Source: Corythucha ciliata (Eukaryota; Arthropoda; Insecta; Hemiptera; Tingidae). From it: 64,000 nucleotides of DNA. This document shows, one piece after another, positions 27,463 to 38,900 of this stretch. How positions within the stretch are numbered: position 1 is the first letter of the stretch; each line of letters opens with the position of its first letter. The notes beneath the pieces were generated by a model, which saw nothing but the letters and a program-made list of their open reading frames with translations, was not told the DNA's origin and did not search any database. The stretch spans positions 43,056,751-43,120,750 of the forward strand of contig CM075942.1 in assembly GCA_038030265.1 (NCBI GenBank), in the 5' to 3' direction. A program made the position numbers and the translations under genes.

Positions 27463-28299
27463 ATGGCTTCTGAAGGGACCGTAGCTGTACCCATGTCAAT
27501 AATCGGTACTATTCGACGGTGGATTGTGGATTTTGGAAGAGGAGCCCAGCTCATCGCCAACTTGAAATCATATACGAAAGCCGATCCTCGTGCAAGGGCC
27601 GCTTGTCATGAAATCGACGGGTGGCTGAGCGTAAACCAACTGCACGCCACCGACCTAGATTTGTTTTTCCGCAACGACCTTCGGCCCGAAGAGGTAAATC
27701 AGGTGGGGACAGCACAACCCTCCGTAACCGTCGCTCCAGTCTTCTTATATCGACCCAGTGGGGCCAGAGCCTGGGCCGCATCGACTGTAATTAACAGGGC
27801 CTCACCCGAACCTGCTCGCCAGCAAATTGAAAGTGAAGGGAATGAAAGTGATTCGGATCGGCCACCCTACTCACCTATTAGTCGAAACCTTTCTCCTATG
27901 ACTTGCGAAGCCCTCCCTACTACGACGCCACCTATCGAAGGACAAACTGTTACGGGCGAAGACAATAATCAATCGCCCTCAGATGACGAGGAAGCCGCTG
28001 CAAGTAGAGGCTCTTCTCGACCACCGGATTCGTCTTCAAAAACTCCAAAAGGACATTGTTCGGAGTCTCTAAAACCTCAAGCCAAGCGCCCGAAACACCC
28101 CTCTACTACGAGATCCCGTACGTTTATCGCTGCGTGCCCTATATGCCGACGCGTCGGGTCTACCCGCTCCTGGTCGAGGTGTTATAACTGTGAGTCGATA
28201 TATAAGCGCTACGCGACGCGCGACCCACCCCATCTTTCGGACTGTGCCGGTACTAGAACGGGAGACGGTATCATCCGCTGTAAAAAAATGTATCTGTGA
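27463..28299 (+). CDS. Third ORF of the gypsy element, unknown function
   Basis: 278 residues from ATG at 27463 (MASEGTVAVPMSIIG), in the pol frame 135 bp after the pol stop; the frame is open upstream to 27340. The N-terminal ~80 residues look helical; the middle (about 110-210) is Ser/Pro/Glu-rich and likely disordered. The C-terminus is basic and carries CPIC...CYNC (CX2C-X11-CX2C, first Cys at residue 225) followed by two more Cys, resembling a zinc-binding module. There is no signal peptide, transmembrane helix or furin-like site, so it is not an envelope gene. Position matches where env or accessory genes occur. I do not recognise a family. Confidence 0.75.
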   Translation: MASEGTVAVPMSIIGTIRRWIVDFGRGAQLIANLKSYTKADPRARAACHEIDGWLSVNQLHATDLDLFFRNDLRPEEVNQVGTAQPSVTVAPVFLYRPSGARAWAASTVINRASPEPARQQIESEGNESDSDRPPYSPISRNLSPMTCEALPTTTPPIEGQTVTGEDNNQSPSDDEEAAASRGSSRPPDSSSKTPKGHCSESLKPQAKRPKHPSTTRSRTFIAACPICRRVGSTRSWSRCYNCESIYKRYATRDPPHLSDCAGTRTGDGIIRCKKMYL

Positions 28300-28359
28300 T
28301 GGGGTAGCGGAGCTAAGAAAAGAAAAGAGGAAAAAGTGAGCCCACCTTTTTCCTCTACC

Positions 28360-28371
28360 AAAAGGGGAAAG
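28360..28371 (+). promoter_or_regulatory. Polypurine tract
   Basis: AAAAGGGGAAAG, five bases before the right LTR; expected to prime plus-strand DNA synthesis. The 5-bp gap to the LTR is larger than usual. Confidence 0.6.
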
Positions 28372-28376
28372 TAAAT

Positions 28377-28499
28377 TGTAACCCAAACAGTTCCCCCCCC
28401 ATATTTTTGTAACTCAAACAGTTCCCCCCCCCCCATCTTACTCCAATCCCCCCCGTATTACAATTTTCCCCATCTTACTCCAATCCCCCCCGTATTACA
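28377..28499 (+). repeat. Right LTR (86 bp) plus 37-bp tandem copy of its end
   Basis: 28377-28462 matches the left LTR except for C-run lengths. It is followed by 28463-28499, an extra copy of the last ~32 bp preceded by ATTTT, also ending ATTACA. The target duplication CGTT follows only after this extra copy. Confidence 0.8.
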
Positions 28500-28503
28500 C
28501 GTT
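28500..28503 (+). repeat. Target-site duplication of gypsy element, right
   Basis: CGTT, identical to the four bases before the left LTR. Confidence 0.75.
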
Positions 28504-28745
28504 GCCGCCAGAAGGCGTGAATTAGTACTTTTCGCTTGAATTTCGGAGAAAGTGGTTATTTGCACAAAGGCAAATTCTTGACGAAATAAGGAACCCTTGA
28601 ATCTTAGCGTGGTCATTTCTAACTTTATTTCACTAAGTGAACGAAATTACATTTCTGCCACTGCTAGGAGTGCCATAAAGTACTTTTTCCTCACGACTTG
28701 ATGTGGATCTCGCGCGTTAAGTGACGCTTTCCTCACTCGTGACAC
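28504..28745 (+). repeat. ~240-bp unit adjoining the B satellite, forward copy
   Basis: Aligns along its whole length with the reverse complement of 35036-35272, including CTTTTCGCTTG, AGAAAGTGGTTATTTGCACAA and GTGACGCTTTCCTCACTCGT. In both places it directly follows a family-B array, so B plus this unit forms a composite repeat. Confidence 0.85.
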
Positions 28746-29951
28746 CTACACATACACCTACTGTTGCCTCAATTTCAACCGTAAACTAGTTTTCAGAATA
28801 GCCCTTTCGTGGGCTAAATATAATATTCAGCCAAAACAATTTGCCGAGTACCGCATATTCTCCAGGTCTAAAAATCATCGATACGGCTGAAGTACGGACT
28901 GAAAACGTTGTTCAACCGGATACCAGGACTCCTTTTCAAGTTTTCACGTACCCTGTTCCCTGTTCCATGAACATGAAACATAAAAATCCTCATTCAACAA
29001 ATGATGTCTATCACCCAAATTAATGGATTTTTTTTGAAAAGTTATAAAATTAGCGACCAAGATGGGCAACATCGATAAAATGATATAGGGCATTTTTTGT
29101 GATCCGTCTTTCCCCTTCTCGACTTGCTAGACGCCCCCCCCCCCCGCCACGCCTGGATGGGGCATCAAGTCGGAAGGAAATACTTTGAGTTGGTAGAGAT
29201 CGTTTAACAACGTACATAATAAATTTTATTTTTATATTTACAACCACTTACAAAACAATTCATTCACTCATATACACACAATTATTTTGTTTTTCGATTT
29301 TCACTTCTTTATTACTTAAATACACTCAAGTTCGTGCTAAACATCATGGACGCGTGGACATATTCCTCTATTTTCATATTTCTTGAACTCTGGGGGGACA
29401 CAATTTTCGCTTTTTGATTAATCTTTACAATGGCATAATTTGAGCTGAACAGAAAAAATGATTGGAAGATGTTGAAGCGCGACTTATTAACTATCGAAAA
29501 AACTTAACCAACAAATAATAAATATTACAAGTAAAACAATTTGTCGATATTGAAAAAGACACTACTTACAGTTTACATACATGGCAGTTCATTTCATTAA
29601 TAACTTCAGCAATCAGATTTAGCACTCTCCTCAAGAAACGAAAACACGTTTTCCTCAAGTATCAAAACGTTATGTACAGATAGGGGCAAAACATGTCAGG
29701 ATGATTCTCAATTCTTAAGCCAAATATAAACTACTTGAATGGGGGGGAAAAAAGTATCACAATTGTCCTTTCCGTCGTAAAAAGAGGCGATCGGATCAAG
29801 AAATTAGTTGCTTTCGAACGCAAAACCTGCCGCTTACAGTTTCGAAGTGTTTGCAAGAAAAACAAGAGCGCTTAAAAACGTAATAAGTAGGAAAATTGAG
29901 CCGTCAAAGAGATGACAGTTGGTGATGTGTTGGCTTGAGGGGGAAAGGGGA
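28746..29951. other. Non-coding; 3'UTR and downstream of Cht7
   Basis: AT-rich DNA with a long C run at about 29133-29144 and no ORF I trust. On the minus strand this is the 3'UTR and flank of the chitinase; a possible AATAAA on that strand is at 29308-29313. Confidence 0.5.
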
Positions 29952-32900
29952 TTAGCGCGATGGTGGTGGTGCCTGCGTGTGTTGCATGCATCCTTCGACA
30001 TTCTCAGGCCAGTCGCACACATTTTCTTTGGGGTTGAAAACAAGATTCGACGGACAGGGCATGTGATGTTTTCGCTCGCCCTCGCACATGTAGTACCTAG
30101 TACAGTCAGCCTTATCAGGGTGGTAAGAAATGTGGCCGTCCTCTTCTTCGCATGTAACTTCGTTGGCTAGAATAAATAAATATTTTAGTGGCGTAGGGCA
30201 AAATAAGAAAAAGAAGGAGATATTTACGATCTTTAGTGGTATACTGTCCGTTCGAACCAGGGTTCTCGTACGGGCCTTGGTATTCGAGAGAGACTTTGTA
30301 GTCTTCGAGTTCTTGCCTCATTGCATTCACAAGAGGAAACTTGCCGTTGCCACAGATTCCACGGAAGTCATCCATATCAATGGACCAAATCATTATACCA
30401 CCAAAACCTTCTTCTTTTAGCCATTCCATCTAATTTGAATGAGGTTATGCCAATAAGCACAATGGAAGCACAGTATTATAATTGAAATTAAAATTAATAC
30501 CTTCATTTTTAAGCTCCTCTCGTCGTCAAATCCGACCCACTGATTGCCTCTATACGCAAAAGGCACTTGTTGCTCATTGTCCCAAACTAGTGTTGTGTTG
30601 TCCACGTGAAGGAAATCACAAATTTCGTAATAAGCCATAAATCCACTCTCAGCAGTGTAGTTTCCCGACTTTCCGCCTCCCGACGCGGGGGCACCGATGT
30701 CGAATTTTGTTTCGTCAACGAGGGTGAAACTTCGTCCGTAGGTAGGCATACCGATCATTAGTTTTTCTTTCGGTGCGCCCTGTTTCACCCATTCTCGCGC
30801 ACTGTAGTCCTGTGATGGGACACATAGCAATCGATAATGTTAGAAAGTTCGAGATTGACTCCTATTTGTGAACCAGAGTGGACACACTCACCACAGTGAG
30901 CTTTTTCTGGTAACTTGTAGCACTTTCCAACGGGTAAAGAGGGGAATTGTGCCCAACTTGTCTCTCCCACTGACCGTGAAAATCGTAGGTCATGACGTTG
31001 ATGAAGTCCAAATATTTGGCAATTTCGGGAACATCGTATCTGAAACAATATTTCCGGTGATTAACATTCACGTTAAGTCTCGAAACCTGGCACGCATACC
31101 CAGCGGCGATAGCTTCAAAACTGGCTGGGACAGCAGCTGTGAGCAAGAGCCTAGGCTGGCCGGACGTTTTAGCTTCTCCTTCGAAAGCAGTTCGCAGTTC
31201 TCTTAAAAGGTTCACGTACGAAGCACGGTCATCCACTCCTCTGAACGTTTAACCAAAATCAGCCCAAATTTCACGAAATATTTTGAGTTTGCTATCAATG
31301 ATACCTTGGGTACTCCCAGTCGACATCAAGACCATTGAATTTGTACTCCCTTAGGAATTCGATAGCCTCATAGACAAACTGATTCATTCTGTAGACATTG
31401 CTAGTTAATTCTTTAAATGGAGTTGAACCGAAGGCCCATCCACCAATAGCCAGAAGAATCTGTGGAGTGAGATATTGTAAGTTTTTGAAGATTTACGCCG
31501 TAGTGAACGTGATAGTAGACCTTCAACTTGGGGTTTTTCTCCCTTAAATCTATGATCTTTTGATACTGATCCTCAGTGCCAGCAGCTGAGTCGAGTTTGT
31601 GGTCGTTAAGCGTGGCAAAAGCGTAAATGACGTGCGTGCAGAGATTGGGTGGAAGATCTGCAGGCGTGAATCTACCTGCTCCTGGTCTTTTGGCCGACCA
31701 TGAAGTCATGTAGCAGAATACTTGAGGTTCACGAGCTGAAAATAAACCGGATTCAGGGATAACTCAAACATAGTTTGGAGTAAGAACTCTTACTGTTAAG
31801 GTCTTGGACCGGAATGATGGCGTTAGAAACCGTGGGTTTAGCCTTATTGAGTTTATTCAAAATGTCAGTGACTGGGATCTTGATAGCAGCTGGTTTCTCC
31901 AAAACCACGGGGGGTGGCCCCGCAACTTTGGCCCAGTCGACGTCCTGAGCATCTTTACCCCTCTTGACGCCCCGGAGTTCCTCCCTGGAATAGAGTGTCA
32001 TTCAAATCTCATGGCATCCATGATTGACAATTAATTAATAACACTGTACCTCATGGCACCGATCAAGGGATATTTGACGTTGTTCCCGCAAACCGTTCCC
32101 GTGAAGTCATCCATGTCAATGGTCCACACCATGGCTCCGGCAAAACCATTATCCTTGACCCAGTTCATCTTGTAACGAATTGATTTCTCATCATCAAATC
32201 CCACCCATTGATCACCCTGGAGAAAAAACTCGAGCTTAGTGAGAAATGTAAACAAAAGATCACCTAATGAGCTACCTACTTGAATAGCGTAGGGAACTTT
32301 CATTTCGTCATCCCAAACATAACTCGCTCCATTTCTGAGCATTTCACAGACCTAAGCAGGTAAAACTCGTCAACATGTAACCTCCATTAAAAAAAAAAAA
32401 AAAAAAGACTCACTTCGTAATAAGCCAAAAATCCGCCTTCTTTCGTATATTCTCCGGCCTTACCGCCTCCCGAAGCGGGGGAGTTTACTGAGTTCTTTGG
32501 GCCAGACAGGGTGAACGTCCTTCCATACGTAGGCATTCCTATTGAGGTAATAAAACCGACGGTCATGGATTTTAAACTTCAAAATGTCACTGCTTTTTGT
32601 TACCAATTACGAGTTTTTCTTTAGGAGCTCCCAGACGAACCCACATCTCAGCCGCAGCATTTACAGACAGTTGCTTCCTCCACTCTGAATCCGAAGATGG
32701 AGCATGTAGTGGGGCGTTGTGACCAGTTTCGCGTTCCCATTTCCCGTGAAAATCGTACGCCATGAGATTGATAAAATCCAAATAACTAGCCCAGTAAAAG
32801 TATCCATGAACACACGAGAAAATTCAAGTTTGAACTGAAGGAGTGGTGATGGTGATGAGACTTACCCAGCTACAGCAGGGACGTCATAACCTCCTCGAAC

Positions 32901-35900
32901 ATTGTCAGGGCCAACGGGCACTGCAGCACTCAACAGAAGTCGAGGTTTCTTTACCTCTTGAGCCTCAGCTTCGAAAGCCTCTCTTAATTCTGAAACATAC
33001 TTATTTCACGTTGTTTATACTCCATAATTTGTTTTTTTAATTTCATTATTCCTGGATTAACCTTTGAGAAGAAGAACGAAGTTTTTCTTGTCATCGCCGC
33101 CCTTGGGATATTCCCAATCCAAGTCGAGCCCGTCGAAACTCCTTTGTCTTAAGAAAGGGATAGCACTGTAAATAAATGTTTGCCTGGCATATCGTGTGGC
33201 TGACATATCTTTGAATTTCTGAGTACCAAAAGACCATCCACCTATAAAAATATTTCTCGTAAAAGATTAATTTTAAAAATTAGGCTCCTGTTAGTAAATT
33301 ACCAATAGCAAGAAGTGTCTTGAGTTTGGGGTTGGCTTTTTTCAAATTCCGTATCCTCTCGTACAGGCCAATTTTACCGTCTTTGGTTTCATCGTTAGAT
33401 TCGAAAGATGACAACTTCCCTTTTTTTAGCCATCCAAATGCGAAAATAATGTGAGTGCATAAATCCGGATCGATGTCTTCGGGAAGAAATTTACCCACCT
33501 TTGGTCTGTATTGCGACCAATTTGTGTAGTAACAAACGATCTGCAAGACAAAAAACGAATGGGAATTAAAAGAAAAATGTAAAAAAATTGGATTTGGAAA
33601 AGACTCCGTCTGTTCTCACTTTGTAGCCATCTTCTTTGGATGATGTCGCAGTTATACCCTCGCTGCTCGACTTGCGAGAAATCGTCGGAGTCGATTTGTC
33701 TGTGACTCGACTTCTAACCTTAAATCTGTTTACGCTTGCACTTGTCTCTTGGTCTCGAACTCGTGTCTGTGTTCCACTCGTTGGTCGTCTTAATCTTCTT
33801 CGTCCGGCTGCTACGAAACAGACAGAAAGAAATAGCGAACTTGTAAAAATAAAAAAAACAATGACGCGAGATAATGACAACAATAATAATAATAATTATG
33901 AAAGCCAAAAAAGCACACAATCGAAATGCACGATTGTTCTTCTGAAAAAATACCAAACTCGAGTTTATCAGCAGGCAAATTTAGAGTTCATTGCCACTGA
34001 CCGCGGGTAGGACGGACAAGTAGTGTCCGAACCTGCAAAATTTATCTTTTTGGAATACGCTCCAGGCACGTAATATTGGTTGGGTTGACATTGATTTTGT
34101 CAACGTCGCAAAATTGGCTGTTCAGGGAGTCAATTCGGCGAATGTTTTTGAATGTGAAAATCCCGCAAAATTGGGTTATGTGAGTGCCAAATCCGTTTTT
34201 AAAAAGTAGTGGCGGACCTTCACCATTCAAAAGTATATATCGGCCATTTGGCCGTCAAAGATTGGAACCTGTGAAATTCGTTTTCAAGGCAACAACCATT
34301 GGCAAGTGACGATGATCTACGCTCGTGGAGGTGATGTCTGATGTGTAATTGAGACCTTGAGGAGGACGACAGTAAGCTCAATAAATTTTGGTCGTAAAAG
34401 AGCCGCACTCGAGTCCGCGAACTCGAACTTGCGTCCACATAGATATAGTGGAGCCAAAAACCCGATATTGGCGTTTTAAGGCGCCAAGTCCACGAAAATT
34501 CTTACCCAACACTTCAACAGAGCAAAACCCTCGCATAATTCGTACTGTAAGGATCAGACCCGTGAAATTTAATGTTTTAACGAGCCAAATCCATGAATTG
34601 TGAATTTTTAAAGGGCCAAATCCATGAATTGTGAATTTTTAAAGGGCCAAATCCATGAATTGTGAATTTTAAAGGGCCAACCCGCGTAATTTGGGCTTTC
34701 AGGAGCTGAATCCCACAGAATTATTTGAATAACAGGCCCAAACCCTCAAAATTTCGTTTTACGTGGGCCAAACCCGCAAAATTGATTTTTTCAAGCGTCG
34801 AATTCGCGAAATTTTTGTCACAAAAGCGAGCCGCGTGTGAATAATACTTTTTTTTTTCAAGAGTCAAGCAAACGAATTCGGATTTCTGAAAGCGCCAGAC
34901 ACCTTGAAATCGGGGTTTCAAGGGCTAAACACCGTGAAATTTCGGGTTTTTAATAGCAATATCAATGAAATACGTATTTTCGTCTACTCGCATATAAAAG
35001 ATCACGACGAAATGTTAGAATAGTCTATTTTTTCATAACGAGTGAGGAAAGCGTCACTTTACCCGCGAATTTCGCACTAGGCTGTGAAAAAAAGTAGGTA
35101 ATCCTAGCAGTGACGGAAATATACTTTCATTCACTCTGTGACGTAAAGTTAGGAAACACCCCGCTAAGATTGTTTGCTAAGAAGTGTTTCTTTCGTCAAC
35201 AGATTGCCGTTGTGCAAATAACCACTTTCTTCAAATGACAAGCGAAAAGTATTAATTCGCGCCTCCTGGAGGCAACTTCGTGGATAAAATGAAAAAATTC
35301 GCCGATCCTTAGTTTTTGTAGGCCCTTAGGCGACTAAAATTGAGTAGGCGCACTAATGTGCTGCGTGTAAGTGGCTAAAAGTTTGGAAAGTGCAAATATT
35401 CATGCTCGAAATCGGGAAAAATCACTATAATTATTAGAGGTTTCTCGATGCAACTTCCAGACGCTGATTGGGGCTGAAATTTAGAAGAAAGCACTGATGT
35501 GTGGACAAAACGATGATAAAATTATAGATAAAATTGAGGAACCGCCAATTTGCGGCTTCTGAAGACAACTCCGTGGTTGTAGAAAGCGAAAAAAATCGCT
35601 GATCCGCGAATAAATTAGAAAAAAGAGCTAGTTCGCGGTGAAAATTTTGGAAAAATTCACATTCACGGTTGAAATGTAGAAAATCGCTAATTAGCGCGGT
35701 AAAACACTAATTGACGGCTAAAGTTAAGAAAAGTGGCTAATTAGGGGTTAAATTGAGACAACTTGAAAATTCACAGAAACAAATTGAGATAACTTGAAAA
35801 TTCACAGAAACAAATTGAGAATATTTGCAAAATCACAGAAATGAATTGAAAAAATGGCAAGCCGCGGTTTCCGGAGGCAAACTTAATCGTGGCTAAAAAT

Positions 35901-38900
35901 AGGAAAAAGAGCTAATTCACCGATAATATTGAGGAGAAGCGTTGAAGTGTGGAAAAACCCCTAATTCGCGGTTAAAATGGATGACAACCCAACTCGCGGC
36001 ATGGGGGCGCTGATGAAAGATTCACCCGGGGGCGCCAAATGCCTAAGGCCGGCACTGTATTTGGGAGTGATAGAAAATTTGGTTTTGAAGAAGTCAAACT
36101 CCGAGAGGTTTTGCTTTTGAGGAGCCAAACTGTGAAAATTGTTTTCAAAGTACCGAGCCGAGACCGCGTATTTGTGTCAAACCCGTGAAATTTGGGGGTT
36201 TTCACGCCCTGATTTCACGCAATTTCTTCCATATAAGAGGCAAGGCCGATACGATCGATTTTTTGAGGGCCGAACTGCAAAATTGGATATCTAGAAGGGT
36301 GAATGACGCTTATTTAAAAAATCTATTTTTGTATGAGCCAAACCCGAGAAAAATTGTATTTGAAGTGAAGGAGCCGATAACGCGAATTTTTATAAAGGCC
36401 ACACCCTTGCAATTTGGGATGTCTGACTCTGAATCCGCAGAACGTTTCCTTTCTTTAATGAGCCAACCACGCGTTAATAATTTTGTCGAGCAAGCGTATT
36501 TGATTTTCTGAGAGAGCCAACCCCTTGGATTTTTTCCCCGGAAACTGACAGATATTCAACCATAAAACAGGGAATTTAGCCAAAACTGATGATTTTGGAC
36601 TCTGAAACGTGTATTTCAGCCCAAAATCCGCAAATTTGAATAACCACAAAATTGAATCTTTGGAATACTATATTTGAAACGTATCTGTACTGATTGGGAT
36701 GACCTCATATCTCACGGGCTCACTGGCAAACTAATTATTTGGGCCAAGAAAATGATTAATTGACCTCAGAAATTTATTATTTGGCCGGTTTGGAAACGGA
36801 TTATTTTGCTCCATAGGTTGACATTTTTTAAATAGAAACTCTCTGCACTTGTACTGAAATGTTACAAAATCCTGCTGTTATTTGGTTGAAAACTGTCTAT
36901 TTTTGCCTGAAACTGGCTATTTGGCCCCTGAAACCGTTAAATTAACAATTAGCTTCAACAATTAGCCTGTCGATGAAGGGGAATAAACCCCACCGCCACC
37001 CCACCACTTCTCACTCAAATGGGAGAGCCAGGATGTCCTGGTCCAGGACATGAACTGTAGACACCTCACAATCCAACGAAGAAACTGTCGATTCAGCCAC
37101 GAATTAGGATTTTCGACACTCTTAATTTTCTACATCTCTGGCAAGGAATAATGGAGTTTCAATGCATAGCTGTATAGAGAATATAGCTTCCTGTGCCGGG
37201 AAAAGAGGGGGTTGAAGTAATTAACGCGAAGTTAAGTTTTAAGGAGAGCATATAGTCTAATGACAGTACATGTTTGAAAAATGTAGAAAAGCTGTTTAAA
37301 GAAATGCACATTAGCCATAAATGTTAAGTTTGGTGCGTATATGACAACTTTCTGTTTTTTCCTCTATGAACTTTTTTTCCAGGAACAAGTTTTCACAGGA
37401 AATTTAAAAAAATATCTTTGCGTATTCACTTATAGGTATTTACTCTTCTCTTTCATGAACTTTTCCTTTTACTTTTCTCAACTCCGTGATTAAACATTTT
37501 GTTGAATGTTGATGAGAATTCCTTATTCCCTCTCACACTGTGCATCAATTTCACACTCTTCCGTGTAACTTTTTTTTCTGTTAACTGAGTGACTGATGAG
37601 CCTCCGCTCCGCGGTAGTACGTAAGCGTTTGCACCATTCTACTACTTTGATTCCGAAGATAATTTTTTTACCCGGTTTCTGCAATATTTCTTCACGAAGT
37701 GTACAATGGGAGTGGTAGAAACTACACGCCTTCCTTTCATTAGCGTCTTCTGTTATATTTATAAAAACAAATCCTTGACACCGCTATGTATAGGGTTGCA
37801 ACCGTACTTATAAAAAAATACATAGGTATTGTAGTTTGTCTCTACGTTTTGTATCTACTTAATATTTTGAATGGGAAAAAGTACGCTAGAATACTGTCTT
37901 TTTTATGGTGAGATTCACCTTATACCCGGCAGCTGTGAAAGGAGAAGCTGTTCGGAGCTGAATTTCCAGTTTCGTAACTGAGTGTGTTATGGGACAACAA
38001 AAATATTTTCAGGCATGGCCAACCATTTTTTTCACCAGATGAATCAGATACTGGCGTAAAATTCACCGGGCCTACTCGAGACAAAATTATCTTCATCATT
38101 CTTGGGTCGAGACAAAATTTATAGTTTTCTGTCTGCATTAGTCCAGAGTGAATACATGGTGAATTCAATAGTTTCAATAGCGACTACTTTCTGTGAGAAC
38201 CCAATGCGCGATTTTTTGAATTAGCCAACACAGGTATTGATTTTTGACGAAATGACTCGTGTCAAACAGCGATTTCAATTATCCAATCCCTCGAAACTTG
38301 GTATTTAAAGAGGTCAAACCCACGAAATTTGCATTTAAACAGGTCAGGGGGCCTATTCAGCAAGACTTAGCGCCGGCGCTATCCCCCCCGTCTTGTCTAA
38401 AAACATCTGTTCCAATTCGGAGAGGAAGGGGATAGCGCCGGCGCTAAATTTTACTGAATAGGTCCCCAGATGTGAGACATTTGGTTTTCGAAAAGTGAAA
38501 CTCCGCAAAATTGTTGTTTGTTTGTTTTTTTTTCGGAAAACTAATCTCGCGAAATTTGCGTTCGAGTGGTCTACACGTGAATTTGACGTTGTGAGTGTAA
38601 AATCCCCTAGGTTGTCAGTTCAAACTGGCAGTTGTGCCAGACGCAGACCCAGGGAACATTCTCACCGTGCTTTTTGTCAAGGCGGGGGTGGGGGTGGGGT
38701 TCCGTTTAGGAGAAAATTCTGCCCAAAAATCTATTTTTTCATTTTTCCACGATCGACAACCAACTTAAGGACTGCATTACCAAAACTGACCGTAATTACC
38801 CTGTGTCCTTTCGAGCTAGAATCTGCGGTTGTGTGGAACCAAAAACGACAATTTGGCCCCAAAATGGACTCGAAAATTGATTACTAGTGGGAAGGGGGTT

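Larger units (their letters stand above)
22062..28499 (+). mobile_element. Ty3/gypsy LTR retrotransposon with very short LTRs
   Basis: 6438-bp element. Order: 87-bp LTR, tRNA-Leu primer site, gag-protease ORF, pol ORF (RT, RNase H, integrase) in the -1 frame, a third ORF, a purine tract, and the right LTR. Integrase after RNase H places it in Ty3/gypsy. CGTT target duplications flank it, and the interrupted sequence is continuous in a paralogous repeat near 35270-35290. Near-identical LTRs and mostly open frames indicate a recent insertion, but one in-frame stop interrupts pol. Confidence 0.93.

Noticed and set aside
27463..28299. Third gypsy ORF considered as an envelope gene
   Set aside because: No signal peptide, membrane helix or cleavage site.
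34040..36640. Regular ~30-bp periodicity considered as a CRISPR array
   Set aside because: Units are contiguous, degenerate and AT-rich without conserved repeats separated by unique spacers, and the DNA is eukaryotic.
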